A stretch of 64,000 nt of DNA. Source: Roseovarius aestuarii. GTDB lineage: Bacteria; Pseudomonadota; Alphaproteobacteria; Rhodobacterales; Rhodobacteraceae. The notes under the pieces were generated by a model that was given only the letters and a program-made list of their open reading frames with translations, did not search any database and was not told the DNA's origin. The stretch lies in the NCBI GenBank assembly GCA_027214255.1, contig JAPWHL010000003.1:109054-173053 (forward strand), read 5' to 3'. Shown here piece after piece: positions 52,579-61,811 of the stretch (positions within the stretch are counted from its first letter, which is position 1; each line of letters begins with the position of its first letter). Made by a program: the position numbers and the translations under genes.

Positions 52579-53559
52579 ATGAAGAACCTTATTGCCTCGA
52601 CTGCCTTCGCCGCCATTTGTTCAAGTGTCGCGTTCGGCGTTTCTGCTCAGGATTTGCCGGGTGAGGGTGTCACTGTGCACCCAATCAAGGGATCTCCGGC
52701 AAACGCATGGTTCCAACACATGGTTGTGCAGTTGGGGCTGGAGGCGCTTGGATATGACGTGGCCGAGACCCTTGAGGCGGACTTTCCCGCGTTGCATCTG
52801 GCTGTGGCGTCAGGGGACGGCGATTACACGGTGAACAACTGGAAGCCGTTGCACGATGATTTCTACGAAAGATCAGGTGGCGATTCTGTAATGATCCGTG
52901 ATCACGCCGTCATTACCGGTGCCGGCCAAGGCTATTACATCGACAAGGTCACCGCCGAGAAATACGGCATCACCAATATCGCCCAGTTGATTGCCCCCGA
53001 GTTGGGGGCATTGTTCGATAGCGATGAGGATGGGTTAGCGAACCTATCGGGCTGCAACCCCGGCTGGGGCTGTGAAGTCGCGATCGAAGAACATATGGAC
53101 AAGTTCGACCTGCGCGACATCATTGAACACGATCAGGGCAGCTATTTTGCGATTATGGCTGATACGATCGCGCGCTATAATGAAGGCGGTTCGATCCTGT
53201 ATTATACGTGGACGCCGAACTGGATCAGCGACGTTTTGGTGCCGGGTACGGATGTTGTGCAAATCGGAGTGCCAATGACCGACGACAGCACGACCGCTAT
53301 AGGCGAATTCGATCCCGGCTTTGCGGTGAATGACGTTTATGCGGTGGTGAACCGTGACTTTGCCGAAGAAAATCCCGCCGCTGCGGCGTTTCTTGAAATC
53401 GTAGAGATTCCACTGACGGCGGTGAATGCTGCGCAGGTTCGCTTGCGTGACGGCGAAGACACGCTGGAAGATTTCCGCAAACAGGCCGAGGACTGGGTTG
53501 CCGATAATCAAGAGCAATTCGACGCATGGGTTGCCGCTGCGGCAACCGCGGCCAACTGA
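52579..53559 (+). CDS. proX: Glycine-betaine/quaternary-amine ABC binding protein ProX
   Basis: This 326-residue protein has a signal peptide (about 1-23, SAQ-DLP). The sequence follows E. coli ProX closely. The three aromatic-box tryptophans are all present: VNNWKPLHDD (about 88-97), SGCNPGWGCEVAIEEHM and LYYTWTPNWISDVLVPG. They form the cage that holds the trimethylammonium group of glycine betaine or proline betaine. The upstream LysR and downstream sulfatase and MttB genes suggest a catabolic, not only osmoprotective, role. Confidence 0.92.
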   Translation: MKNLIASTAFAAICSSVAFGVSAQDLPGEGVTVHPIKGSPANAWFQHMVVQLGLEALGYDVAETLEADFPALHLAVASGDGDYTVNNWKPLHDDFYERSGGDSVMIRDHAVITGAGQGYYIDKVTAEKYGITNIAQLIAPELGALFDSDEDGLANLSGCNPGWGCEVAIEEHMDKFDLRDIIEHDQGSYFAIMADTIARYNEGGSILYYTWTPNWISDVLVPGTDVVQIGVPMTDDSTTAIGEFDPGFAVNDVYAVVNRDFAEENPAAAAFLEIVEIPLTAVNAAQVRLRDGEDTLEDFRKQAEDWVADNQEQFDAWVAAAATAAN

Positions 53560-53621
53560 TCCCTCTAAAAGCCAGCGATGCACTGCGTTTGGGTGCATCG
53601 CGCTGTGATGAAAGGTCAATC

Positions 53622-54641
53622 ATGTCCGAAGTCGAAATAGACTGTCGCAATGTCTGGAAAATATATGGCCCGCAAGCCGACAAAGCCCTTGCCGCCATCC
53701 GCGCTGACAATTTGTCAAAGGAAGAGGTCCGCGACAGGTTCGATTGTGTGTTGGGTGTCCGAGACGCCAGCTTTTCTGTGGCCAAGGGTGAAATCTTTTG
53801 CATCATGGGTCTGTCGGGCTCAGGTAAATCAACCCTTGTGCGTCATATCAATCGTTTGATCGAACCGACGGCGGGTGAAATCCATGTTGCCGGCAAGCGG
53901 GTCGATACAATGGACGAGCCGACCTTACGACAGTTGCGGGCGGAAACCATCGGGATGGTTTTTCAGCACATGGCGCTTTGGCCGCACCGAACGCTGGCCG
54001 AGAATGTGGCCTTCGGTCTGGAAGTACGTGACGTACCTTTGGGTAAACGTCGGGCGGCAGCAGAACGTGCGCTTGAATCAATGGAGCTGCAAGGCTGGGA
54101 GGATCATTATCCCGACCAGCTTTCAGGTGGGATGCAGCAACGTGTGGGCCTTGCTCGCGCGCTGGCAGCCGACCCCGATATCTTGCTTATGGACGAACCT
54201 TTTTCTGCGCTTGATCCCCTGATCCGGCGCCAACTACAGGATCAATTCCTTGAATTGTCCAAGAAGGTGAAAAAGACCACGGTTTTCATCACCCATGATC
54301 TCGATGAGGCCATCCGCATGGGCGATCATATTGCGATTATGAACGATGGAGAGATCGTACAGACGGGAACGCCCGAACAGATCGTGCTGAACCCGGTCGA
54401 TGCCTATGTCGCGGAGTTTGTCAAAGGCATTAGCCGCGTATCGCTTGTACGGGCCGAGGCCATCATGGCCCCGATGGATGGACGCGCCGCAACTTCCAAG
54501 ACCGTGCCCTTGGGCAGTGAGTTGGGCGACATCATGGATCAGTTCATGACCGATCAGGCCCCTGTCACCGTCGTGACCTCCGAAGGCGGGGCCGTCGGGC
54601 ATATTACCATCACTGACGCATTGCGCGCTCTGCGCGGATGA
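53622..54641 (+). CDS. proV: Glycine-betaine-type ABC ATP-binding protein ProV
   Basis: This 339-residue ATPase has the ProV N-terminal extension, Walker [16 protein letters not shown] (about 66-80), signature [17 protein letters not shown] (about 167-183), Walker [18 protein letters not shown] and [16 protein letters not shown] short CBS-like tail follows, seen at [20 protein letters not shown]. It drives uptake with ProX and ProW. Confidence 0.92.
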   Translation: MSEVEIDCRNVWKIYGPQADKALAAIRADNLSKEEVRDRFDCVLGVRDASFSVAKGEIFCIMGLSGSGKSTLVRHINRLIEPTAGEIHVAGKRVDTMDEPTLRQLRAETIGMVFQHMALWPHRTLAENVAFGLEVRDVPLGKRRAAAERALESMELQGWEDHYPDQLSGGMQQRVGLARALAADPDILLMDEPFSALDPLIRRQLQDQFLELSKKVKKTTVFITHDLDEAIRMGDHIAIMNDGEIVQTGTPEQIVLNPVDAYVAEFVKGISRVSLVRAEAIMAPMDGRAATSKTVPLGSELGDIMDQFMTDQAPVTVVTSEGGAVGHITITDALRALRG

Positions 54642-54679
54642 ACAGAACAAACTGCGCTCGGCGCGGATAGGAGAACACT

Positions 54680-55597
54680 ATGGATCTCTGGGATATTTTC
54701 GATACTGAATGGGTGCCCGTCGGCGATTGGGTTGATGGCGCGCTGCAATGGATCGTAACCAATTTCCGCTTTATTTTTCAGGCGATCAAGGTGCCGTTCG
54801 ACATTGTGCTGAGCGCCCTGGAGAACGGGCTAACCGGTGCGCCGGATCTGCTTATGCTGGCCATTATCGTGCTGATTGCCTGGCAAGCGGGCGGGCGCAA
54901 ACTGGCTGTAGTGTCATGTGCCTCGATGCTGGCCATCGGCCTGATGGGTGCCTGGGAGGAAAGCATGGTCACTTTGTCCATCGTGCTGACCTGTGTCATC
55001 TTTTGTTCGTTGATCGGCATTCCCTTGGGCATCATGGCCGCACGCAATGATCGGTTCTGGATGGTCTTGCGCCCGTTTTTGGACCTGATGCAGACAATTC
55101 CATCTTTTGTGTATCTGGTGCCGATTGTCATGCTGTTTTCCATCGGCAACGTCTCGGGCGTGATCGTGACCTTCATCTATGCCCTGCCGCCGGTTGTTCG
55201 GCTGACAAACTTGGGAATACGGCAAGTGCGCCCCGACATGGTCGAGGCAGCACGCGCCTTTGGCGCCAGCCGCAAACAGGCGTTGTACAAGGTGGAATTG
55301 CCATTGGCGATGCCGACCATCATGGCGGGCGTAAATCAGACCATCATGATGGCGCTGTCCATGGTTGTCGTGGCCTCAATGATCTCAGTCACCGGTCTGG
55401 GTCAGATGGTTTTGCGCGGGATCGGACGGCTCGACATGGGGCTGGCCACTGTGGGCGGGCTTGGCATCGTGTTTCTGGCCATTGTGATTGATCGTGTGAG
55501 CCAAAGCTTTGGCATATCGGCCCGCGATCGGGGCCACAAAAAATGGTACGAGACCGGTCCTGTCGGTCTGGTGCGTAGCTTCGTGAAGAAAGGCTGA
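54680..55597 (+). CDS. proW: Glycine-betaine-type ABC permease ProW
   Basis: This 305-residue permease has about six helices and the EAA loop EAARAFGASRKQALYKVELP (about 192-211) followed by LAMPTIMAGVNQTIMMALSM. The first 45 residues are an amphipathic ProW-type N-terminus with the DALQW-like WVDGALQWIVTNF. It lies 38 nt after proV and ends before the GTG start of the sulfatase gene. Confidence 0.92.
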   Translation: MDLWDIFDTEWVPVGDWVDGALQWIVTNFRFIFQAIKVPFDIVLSALENGLTGAPDLLMLAIIVLIAWQAGGRKLAVVSCASMLAIGLMGAWEESMVTLSIVLTCVIFCSLIGIPLGIMAARNDRFWMVLRPFLDLMQTIPSFVYLVPIVMLFSIGNVSGVIVTFIYALPPVVRLTNLGIRQVRPDMVEAARAFGASRKQALYKVELPLAMPTIMAGVNQTIMMALSMVVVASMISVTGLGQMVLRGIGRLDMGLATVGGLGIVFLAIVIDRVSQSFGISARDRGHKKWYETGPVGLVRSFVKKG

Positions 55598-55603
55598 TAC
55601 GTC

Positions 55604-57121
55604 GTGACCAAACCCAATATTCTGTTCATCCAAGTCGACCAATTGACGGCTGCATCCCTGCGTGCCTACGGCGATACTGTCTGCCATGCTCCCAATCTGG
55701 ATCGGTTGGCCCAGACCGGGACCGTATTCGAGACTGCCTACTGCAATTTTCCGCTGTGCGCACCGTCAAGGTTTTCGATGGCAACGGGGCGGCTTTGTTC
55801 CGAAATCGGGGCCTTTGACAATGCGGCGGAAATGCCGGCCTCGATGCCGACGTATGCACATTACCTGCGTGCTGCGGGATATCAGACGGCACTTTCGGGA
55901 AAGATGCACTTTATCGGGCCGGACCAGTTTCACGGTTTTGAAAAACGGTTGACCGCTGATCTGTACCCCGCCGATTTTTCGTGGGTGCCCAACTGGGGCG
56001 ACGAAGGTGAGCGTGACACGAATGACAGCCGGGCAGTGCTGATTTCGGGTGTCTGCGAGCGCTCGGTACAGATGGATTATGACGAACAGGTTACGTTCCA
56101 CGCCATCCAGCACCTGTATGACATGGCTCGCTCAGATGACGAGAGACCTTTCTTTTTGCAGGTGTCCTATACCCACCCGCATGAACCCTATTTGTGTCGC
56201 AAGGAGTTCTGGGATCTGTACGAAGACGTTGACATTCCACTGCCAAGCGTTCCGGCGCTTCCTGCCGATCAACACGATGCACATTCTGTTCGGCTTCTTA
56301 GTGATTTCGCGATGCTGGATGTGCGTTTTGCGGATGAAGACATCGCCCGTGCGCGTCGCGCATACTATGGTTCCATTAGCTATATCGACGCGATGGTGGG
56401 GCGTATCTTGCAGACGCTAGAGGCCGTGGACCAAGCCGACAACACCGCCATCATCTTTACATCGGACCACGGTGAAATGCTGGGCGAGCGCGGCATGTGG
56501 TTCAAAAAGCACTTCTTTGAACCGGCGCTGCGTATCCCGCTGCTGATGAAACTGCCCGGCCAGGATGCCCGACGCGTCGCGACGCCGGTGTCATTGGTCG
56601 ATTTGTTGCCCACGTTCATGGGGCTCGCCGAAGGCTCTGGTTGGCACAGCCCGGTTGAGCCACTTGATGGGGAAGACCTGACAACGTTGATTGCAGATGA
56701 TACCCAATCGGACCGCCCCGTCTATGCCGAATATCTGGCCGAGGCGACGACGGCACCTATCCTGATGGTCCGGCGCGGGCGTTACAAGTTCATCTATTCG
56801 CAGGACGATCCTCCGCTTCTCTTTGACCTTGAAAATGACCCGCAGGAGCGCGTCAATCTGGCCAGTGATCCGGGCCATGCCGAAGTGGTGTCGCAACTCT
56901 CGTCAGAGGTCGCGCAGAAATGGGATGCTGCCGCCCTGACCGAGAGCATTATCGAAAGCCAGAAACGACGGCGGTTGATCCTGACCGGGTATGGTGCCTC
57001 TGAACCTCCCCGCTGGAATCACGGTGAGGACGCAACGGACGATGTTCTCTGGTATCGCGGCAAGGAAGGCTACAACGATTGGGCATTTGCCTATCTGCCT
57101 GTGCTGCCCAGAGAAGCGTGA
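55604..57121 (+). CDS. betC: Sulfatase, choline-sulfatase-like
   Basis: The 505-residue protein starts at GTG 55604, 6 nt after proW. It has PNILFIQVDQLTAASLRAYG with the first metal Asp, and the formylglycine signature NFPLCAPSRFSMATGRL (C-x-P-S-R at about 52-56), so the active Cys must be matured to formylglycine. Further on come HPHEPYLCRKEFWDLY and the metal-binding FTSDHGEMLGERGMWFKKHF, all as in BetC. No signal peptide is visible, so it is cytoplasmic. It would split an imported choline-O-sulfate-like ester into choline and sulfate, but another organosulfate is possible. Confidence 0.85.
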   Translation: MTKPNILFIQVDQLTAASLRAYGDTVCHAPNLDRLAQTGTVFETAYCNFPLCAPSRFSMATGRLCSEIGAFDNAAEMPASMPTYAHYLRAAGYQTALSGKMHFIGPDQFHGFEKRLTADLYPADFSWVPNWGDEGERDTNDSRAVLISGVCERSVQMDYDEQVTFHAIQHLYDMARSDDERPFFLQVSYTHPHEPYLCRKEFWDLYEDVDIPLPSVPALPADQHDAHSVRLLSDFAMLDVRFADEDIARARRAYYGSISYIDAMVGRILQTLEAVDQADNTAIIFTSDHGEMLGERGMWFKKHFFEPALRIPLLMKLPGQDARRVATPVSLVDLLPTFMGLAEGSGWHSPVEPLDGEDLTTLIADDTQSDRPVYAEYLAEATTAPILMVRRGRYKFIYSQDDPPLLFDLENDPQERVNLASDPGHAEVVSQLSSEVAQKWDAAALTESIIESQKRRRLILTGYGASEPPRWNHGEDATDDVLWYRGKEGYNDWAFAYLPVLPREA

Positions 57122-57161
57122 CATCCGAATTTACTTGCGCGCTGGGTTGATTGTATAATAT

Positions 57162-57171
57162 TTGTATACAA
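57162..57171. promoter_or_regulatory. GntR-type operator palindrome TTGTATACAA
   Basis: TTGTATACAA is a perfect 10-bp palindrome, part of a longer AT-rich stretch with a second TTGTATA at 57151-57157. It lies just upstream of the GntR gene start at 57193. FadR-subfamily regulators commonly bind such T(N)GTATACAA sites, so autoregulation is likely. Confidence 0.6.
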
Positions 57172-57192
57172 GAAACTCACCCGGAGGAAGCC

Positions 57193-57897
57193 ATGCCCCG
57201 ATTCTCTAAAGAGGACTGTCTTGATGATCTTAAGCGGCGCATTCTGTCGACTGATCTAGCGCCCGGCGAAGACCTTGATGAAGTGGGGCTGTCGGAACAT
57301 TACGGCATGTCGCGCACCCCTTTGCGTGAAGTTCTTCAGCGGCTGCTGGGAGAGGGGTACGTTGACATGACGCAAAACCGCGGCGCCAAAGTGGCGTCGA
57401 TGGATATCGGTGTTTTGCGCACGTTTTTTCAAACGGCTCCGATGGTCTATGCCAATATTTCCAGACTGGCGACCGAGAACCGGACCGGCCTGCAACTGGA
57501 TGTGCTGAAGGAGGCACAACGCGATTTCGCCAAAGCTGCGAAATTGTCGAGGGGAGGGGAGGCGGCGCTGGCCAACCATCGTTTCCACGCCACCATTGGC
57601 GCGATGGCGCACAATCCATATCTGTTGGCCGCTCTGGCGCGTTTGCAGATCGATCACACACGTATGGGGCAGACGTTTTACCGTCCTGCTGCCCCGGCTG
57701 AATCTATGATGGTTCTTCAGGCCATCGAACAGCACGATGCAATGATCTCAGCGATCGAGGCCCGCGAGAGCGCGCTGGCCATCGATCTGACCCTGCAACA
57801 CTGGGACCTCAGCCGCGACCGGATGGAGCGTTTTGTACGCCCTGATCCGCTGCCGGTGGACGTCATATCACTTAAGGATCGCCGCAATGCAGTTTGA
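57193..57897 (+). CDS. GntR-family (FadR-like) transcriptional regulator
   Basis: The 234-residue regulator starts at the ATG at 57193 after GGAGGAAG. Its N-terminal winged helix is at about 5-70 (ILSTDLAPGEDLDEVGLSEH, then YGMSRTPLREVLQRLLGEGY), and an all-helical FCD-type effector domain follows from about 75 (HRFHATIGAMAHNPYLLAAL with metal-binding His). It heads the DapA-ALDH-MttB-DAO gene set and overlaps the DapA-like start by 11 nt, so it is the operon's local regulator. Confidence 0.88.
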   Translation: MPRFSKEDCLDDLKRRILSTDLAPGEDLDEVGLSEHYGMSRTPLREVLQRLLGEGYVDMTQNRGAKVASMDIGVLRTFFQTAPMVYANISRLATENRTGLQLDVLKEAQRDFAKAAKLSRGGEAALANHRFHATIGAMAHNPYLLAALARLQIDHTRMGQTFYRPAAPAESMMVLQAIEQHDAMISAIEARESALAIDLTLQHWDLSRDRMERFVRPDPLPVDVISLKDRRNAV

Positions 57898-58795
57898 AGG
57901 CATTTATACGCCGCTCGTCACCCCCTATCACGCGGATTTTTCGCTGAACGAGGCCGCCTTGGCGGAAACGGTGGAACATCTGATAGCTGCAGGGGTGCAC
58001 GGTCTCGTCGTCGCCGGATCGACCGGCGAATACTATGCGCAGACCACCGAGGAACGTCTGGACATGATGACCCGCTGCGCCACGCTGATCGACGGGCGCG
58101 TGCCAATGGTTGTCGGGACCGGTGCGATCCGCACCGAAGACAGTGTGATGTACGCCGAGGCAGCCAAGGCTGCGGGCGCTGATGCGCTGTTGGTGGCAAC
58201 GCCGCCCTACGCGTACCCCACGGGTCGCGAGATCGCATTACATGCGCTGGCGGTTGACCGCGCGGCCAATCTTCCGGTGATGCTGTATAACTATCCCGGT
58301 CGCATGTCGGTGAATATGGACGAGGAAACACTGGACCGTCTGGGGCGGTCCCCGAACTTCTGCGGCATCAAGGAAAGCTCGGGCGACATCAATCGTTTGC
58401 ACATGCTGGCGCGGGACTATCCGCACATTGCAGTTTCTTGCGGCATGGATGATCAAGCTTTGGAATTCTTTGCATGGGGCGCTCGATCCTGGGTTTGCGC
58501 AGGATCCAATTTTGCGCCCGAGGCGCATATCGCGCTGTATCAGGCGTGCGCTGTTGAGGGTGATTTCACCAAGGGACGCGCGATCATGTCGGCGATGCTG
58601 CCGCTGATGCGCGTGTTGGAGCAGGGCGGAAAATTCGTCCAATGCATCAAATACGGGCTTACCCTGCGCGGCATTGATGCGGGCCCGCCTCGCAAGCCGC
58701 TGCAACCGCTAAACAAGGACGATAAACGCGAATTGGCCGAGGTGATCCGCACCATGAATACAGCCATTTCCAGCATCACGGGGGCCCCGCTATGA
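57887..58795 (+). CDS. Dihydrodipicolinate-synthase-family aldolase/lyase
   Basis: This 302-residue TIM-barrel protein has GIYTPLVTPYHADFSLNEAA, the GSTGEYYAQTTEER loop (about 45-58), the tyrosine in MLYNYPGRMSVNMD (about 135) and the Schiff-base Lys in CGIKESSGDINR (about 163). All catalytic positions of the family are kept. The context is catabolic, so a keto-acid lyase or a deaminase such as the hydroxyproline-pathway pyrroline-carboxylate deaminase is more likely than lysine synthesis. Overlaps neighbours on both sides. Confidence 0.83.
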   Translation: MQFEGIYTPLVTPYHADFSLNEAALAETVEHLIAAGVHGLVVAGSTGEYYAQTTEERLDMMTRCATLIDGRVPMVVGTGAIRTEDSVMYAEAAKAAGADALLVATPPYAYPTGREIALHALAVDRAANLPVMLYNYPGRMSVNMDEETLDRLGRSPNFCGIKESSGDINRLHMLARDYPHIAVSCGMDDQALEFFAWGARSWVCAGSNFAPEAHIALYQACAVEGDFTKGRAIMSAMLPLMRVLEQGGKFVQCIKYGLTLRGIDAGPPRKPLQPLNKDDKRELAEVIRTMNTAISSITGAPL

Positions 58796-60264
58796 CCGAC
58801 CTGCTGACACATGCCGAATACCTAGCCATTGCCGAAAGCCTGGATCCACCCCGCAGCCCCTTCGTCGACGGCAAGTACCAGCCGGGGCATGGGGCCATGA
58901 TGGCCACAACCAACCCCGCGACCGGAGTCGAAATTGCACAGGTTTCAACCGCCAACGCCGAAGATGTGGATTTTGCCGTGATCAAGGCACGCGAAGCCTT
59001 TGATCAGGGCCACTGGGCAAAACTGGACCCTGATGCGCGCAAGGATGTCTTGATCCGGCTGTGCAAATTGATCACCCGTAATCGCCGCGAACTTGCTGTC
59101 ATGGAGAGCATCGACAGCGGCAAGCCGATCCGTGATTGCGAACTGATCGACATTCCAGAGACGATCCATTGCATCAAATGGCACGCCGAGGCCGTCGACA
59201 AGATCTATGACCAAACGGCCCCCACAGGCGACGGGGCGCTGGCGATGATTGTTCGCGAACCTGTGGGCGTTGTCGCGGCGGTTTTGCCGTGGAATTTCCC
59301 TCTGATGATGTTGGCGTGGAAAATCGGTCCGGCGCTGGCGGCGGGATGTTCGGTGATTGTAAAGCCGGCCGAGCAAACCAGCCTGACAGCTTTGCGCATT
59401 GCGGAATTGGCTCACGAGGCAGGTGTGCCGCGCGGTGTCTTACAAGTGCTTCCGGGCGATGGCCCCTCTGTTGGAGAGCCGCTGGGACGCCACATGGATG
59501 TGGACATGGTCAGCTTTACCGGCTCTACCGATACCGGACGGCGGTTCTTGCGCTATGCGGCGGATAGCAATCTCAAAAAGGTCGTGTTGGAATGCGGCGG
59601 CAAGAACCCTGCGGTTGTCTTTGATGATGCGGAAAACCTCGATCATGTGGCCGAACATGTCGTGAATGCCGCGTTCTGGAACGCCGGGCAGAATTGCTCG
59701 GCGACATCGCGGTTGATCGTGCATTCGTCGCGCAAGGCCGCGCTATTGTCCAAAATAGGGGCCCGAATGCGTGACTGGAAGGTGGGCGACCCGCTTGACC
59801 CCGCCAATTTCATCGGGGCGCTGATCGACGCGGGGCATTGCGCCAAGGTGCGCGGCTATCTGGATACCAAGGACGACGGTCCCTTTGTGGCCCCAGTGGT
59901 GGTCGAGGTCAGCGCGGATGATGCCCGTGCCCGCGACGAGATTTTTGGCCCTGTCTTGAGTGTCATCGAAGTGGCCAGCAATGACGAAGCTGTGCAGGTG
60001 GCAAATGATACGTCCTATGGTCTTGCCGCTTCTGTGTTTTCGGCAGGTGGGCGCAGCGCGATCCGCGCCGCGCGTGACATCCGGGCGGGCACTGTTAGCG
60101 TCAATTGTTACGGCGAAGGCAACATCGCCACGCCCTTTGGCGGATACAAACAATCGGGATTTGGCGGGCGTGACAATGGCATCCATGCTCATGACCAATA
60201 CACCGAAATCAAAACCATCTGGATCGACCTGACCGATCCCGCCGAAGGGGATAACATCGCATGA
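58792..60264 (+). CDS. NAD(P)-dependent aldehyde dehydrogenase
   Basis: This 490-residue enzyme has PWNFPLMMLAWKIGPALAAG (about 165-184), SFTGSTDTGRR, the catalytic Glu in VLECGGKNPAVVF (about 265) and the catalytic Cys in NAGQNCSATSRL (about 299). It is close to betaine-aldehyde and gamma-glutamyl-aminobutyraldehyde (PuuC) dehydrogenases. It overlaps the DapA-like gene (ATGA) and the MttB gene. In this operon it would oxidise the aldehyde released by the amine oxidase or lyase. Confidence 0.88.
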   Translation: MTDLLTHAEYLAIAESLDPPRSPFVDGKYQPGHGAMMATTNPATGVEIAQVSTANAEDVDFAVIKAREAFDQGHWAKLDPDARKDVLIRLCKLITRNRRELAVMESIDSGKPIRDCELIDIPETIHCIKWHAEAVDKIYDQTAPTGDGALAMIVREPVGVVAAVLPWNFPLMMLAWKIGPALAAGCSVIVKPAEQTSLTALRIAELAHEAGVPRGVLQVLPGDGPSVGEPLGRHMDVDMVSFTGSTDTGRRFLRYAADSNLKKVVLECGGKNPAVVFDDAENLDHVAEHVVNAAFWNAGQNCSATSRLIVHSSRKAALLSKIGARMRDWKVGDPLDPANFIGALIDAGHCAKVRGYLDTKDDGPFVAPVVVEVSADDARARDEIFGPVLSVIEVASNDEAVQVANDTSYGLAASVFSAGGRSAIRAARDIRAGTVSVNCYGEGNIATPFGGYKQSGFGGRDNGIHAHDQYTEIKTIWIDLTDPAEGDNIA

Positions 60265-61811
60265 GCGTAGACGCAGTGGGAACGGTCCGTAGAGGCCGTG
60301 GGGCACGCAAGGCACTCCGCCAGACTCGTGATGTGAAAATGTTGCCGGCGCTCAAGCGCAAGTTGCCCCTGACCGAACCAATGACGCTTGAGCAGATCGA
60401 AAAGATCGACGCGGCGTCTATGGATATTCTTGAAAACGTTGGTGTCCAGTTTCGGGACGACATTGCGCTGGCAGACTGGAAGCGCGTCGGCGCCAAAGTT
60501 GTAGGAGATATGGTTTTTCTTGATCGGGATTTGGTCCGCGAGTTGATCGCGACAATTCCAGAAAGCTTTACCTATCATGCCCGGAACCCGGCCAACAATC
60601 TGCCGTTCGGATCTGATCACAGCATCTTCGTTCCAATGACGGGAGCGCCATTTCTGCGCGATCTTGACGACGTGCGCCGCAATCCGACGCTGGACGATTT
60701 GGCCAATTTCCACAAGCTAAGCCACATGTTGCCCGCGATCCATTCATCTGCGCACCATATCGTTGAGCCGTATGATCACCCGATCAGCCAGCGGCATTTG
60801 CGGATCACCTATTCGTCGATGAAGCACTCGGACAAAACCTTTATGGGGATGACCACCAGTCCGAAGAACGCCGAGGATGTGATCGAAATGTGCGCCATCC
60901 TTTTCGGAGAGGATTACATCGACAAACACCCGGTCGTAACCGGCAATTGCAACGGGAATTCGCCGCTGGTCTGGGATGAGACCATGCTGGGTGCGATGCG
61001 CGCGTTTTGTCGGCGCAACCAGCCTGTGCTGTGCTCGCCTTTTGTGCTGGGTGGGGCAAATACCCCTGCCAGCGTTCCGGCAACTGTTGCCCAACTTAAT
61101 GCCGAAGCGTTGAGTGCGCTTGCCTATACGCAGGTCATTCGCAAGGGCTGCCCGGCGATCTACGGTCATTATCTGTCAACCGTGTCGATGAAGTCCGGCG
61201 CACCCATGGCAGGCACGCCGGAAATCAGCCTTATGAACTTTATGATCGGTCAAATGGCACGATTCTACGGGGTTCCTTGGCGTACGTCCAACACGCTGGG
61301 CGGGGCAAAAACCTTTGATGCCCAAGCCGGATACGAGAGCGCGATGACAATGAATGCAGTGCTGATGGCCGGCGCAAACTATATCTGGCACTCGGCGGGG
61401 TGGAACGAGGCTGGCATGCATTGCTCGACCGCCAAGTTCATTGTGGATGCCGAGATGTGCGCCATGGGGTATCGTATGGCCGAAGGTATCAACTGGGACG
61501 ATTTTGACGCCGCCATTGCTGCGGTGCCAGATATCGGCCCCGGCGGGCATTATTTGGGCCATCCCCATACGCTGGAGCATTTCCAGAAAGCGTTCTTTAT
61601 GCCCGAGATGTTCGATAACAATTCTATTGAACAATGGCAGGCCGAGGGCAGTGTCGAGATCACCGAGCGCGCCCTGAACAAAGCCCGAGCAATGTTGAAT
61701 GAATACGAGGAACCCAAATTGGATGCGGGCGTGAACGAGGCGCTACTCGATTACATTGCCCGGCGTGAACGCGAGATTCCGGCTGTCGATGCTCTCAATC
61801 AGGACTATTGA
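60261..61811 (+). CDS. Trimethylamine/quaternary-amine methyltransferase, MttB family (no pyrrolysine)
   Basis: This 516-residue MttB-superfamily protein has MTLEQIEKIDAASMDILENV (about 40-59), the TIM-barrel strands FVPMTGAPFLRDLDDVRRN, TYSSMKHSDKTFMGMTTSPK and VPWRTSNTLGGAKTFDAQAG. No in-frame UAG is needed, so it belongs to the non-pyrrolysine group whose characterised members (MtgB, MtpB) demethylate glycine betaine or proline betaine onto a corrinoid protein. No corrinoid protein gene is adjacent. It overlaps both neighbours by 4 nt. Confidence 0.88.
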   Translation: MSVDAVGTVRRGRGARKALRQTRDVKMLPALKRKLPLTEPMTLEQIEKIDAASMDILENVGVQFRDDIALADWKRVGAKVVGDMVFLDRDLVRELIATIPESFTYHARNPANNLPFGSDHSIFVPMTGAPFLRDLDDVRRNPTLDDLANFHKLSHMLPAIHSSAHHIVEPYDHPISQRHLRITYSSMKHSDKTFMGMTTSPKNAEDVIEMCAILFGEDYIDKHPVVTGNCNGNSPLVWDETMLGAMRAFCRRNQPVLCSPFVLGGANTPASVPATVAQLNAEALSALAYTQVIRKGCPAIYGHYLSTVSMKSGAPMAGTPEISLMNFMIGQMARFYGVPWRTSNTLGGAKTFDAQAGYESAMTMNAVLMAGANYIWHSAGWNEAGMHCSTAKFIVDAEMCAMGYRMAEGINWDDFDAAIAAVPDIGPGGHYLGHPHTLEHFQKAFFMPEMFDNNSIEQWQAEGSVEITERALNKARAMLNEYEEPKLDAGVNEALLDYIARREREIPAVDALNQDY

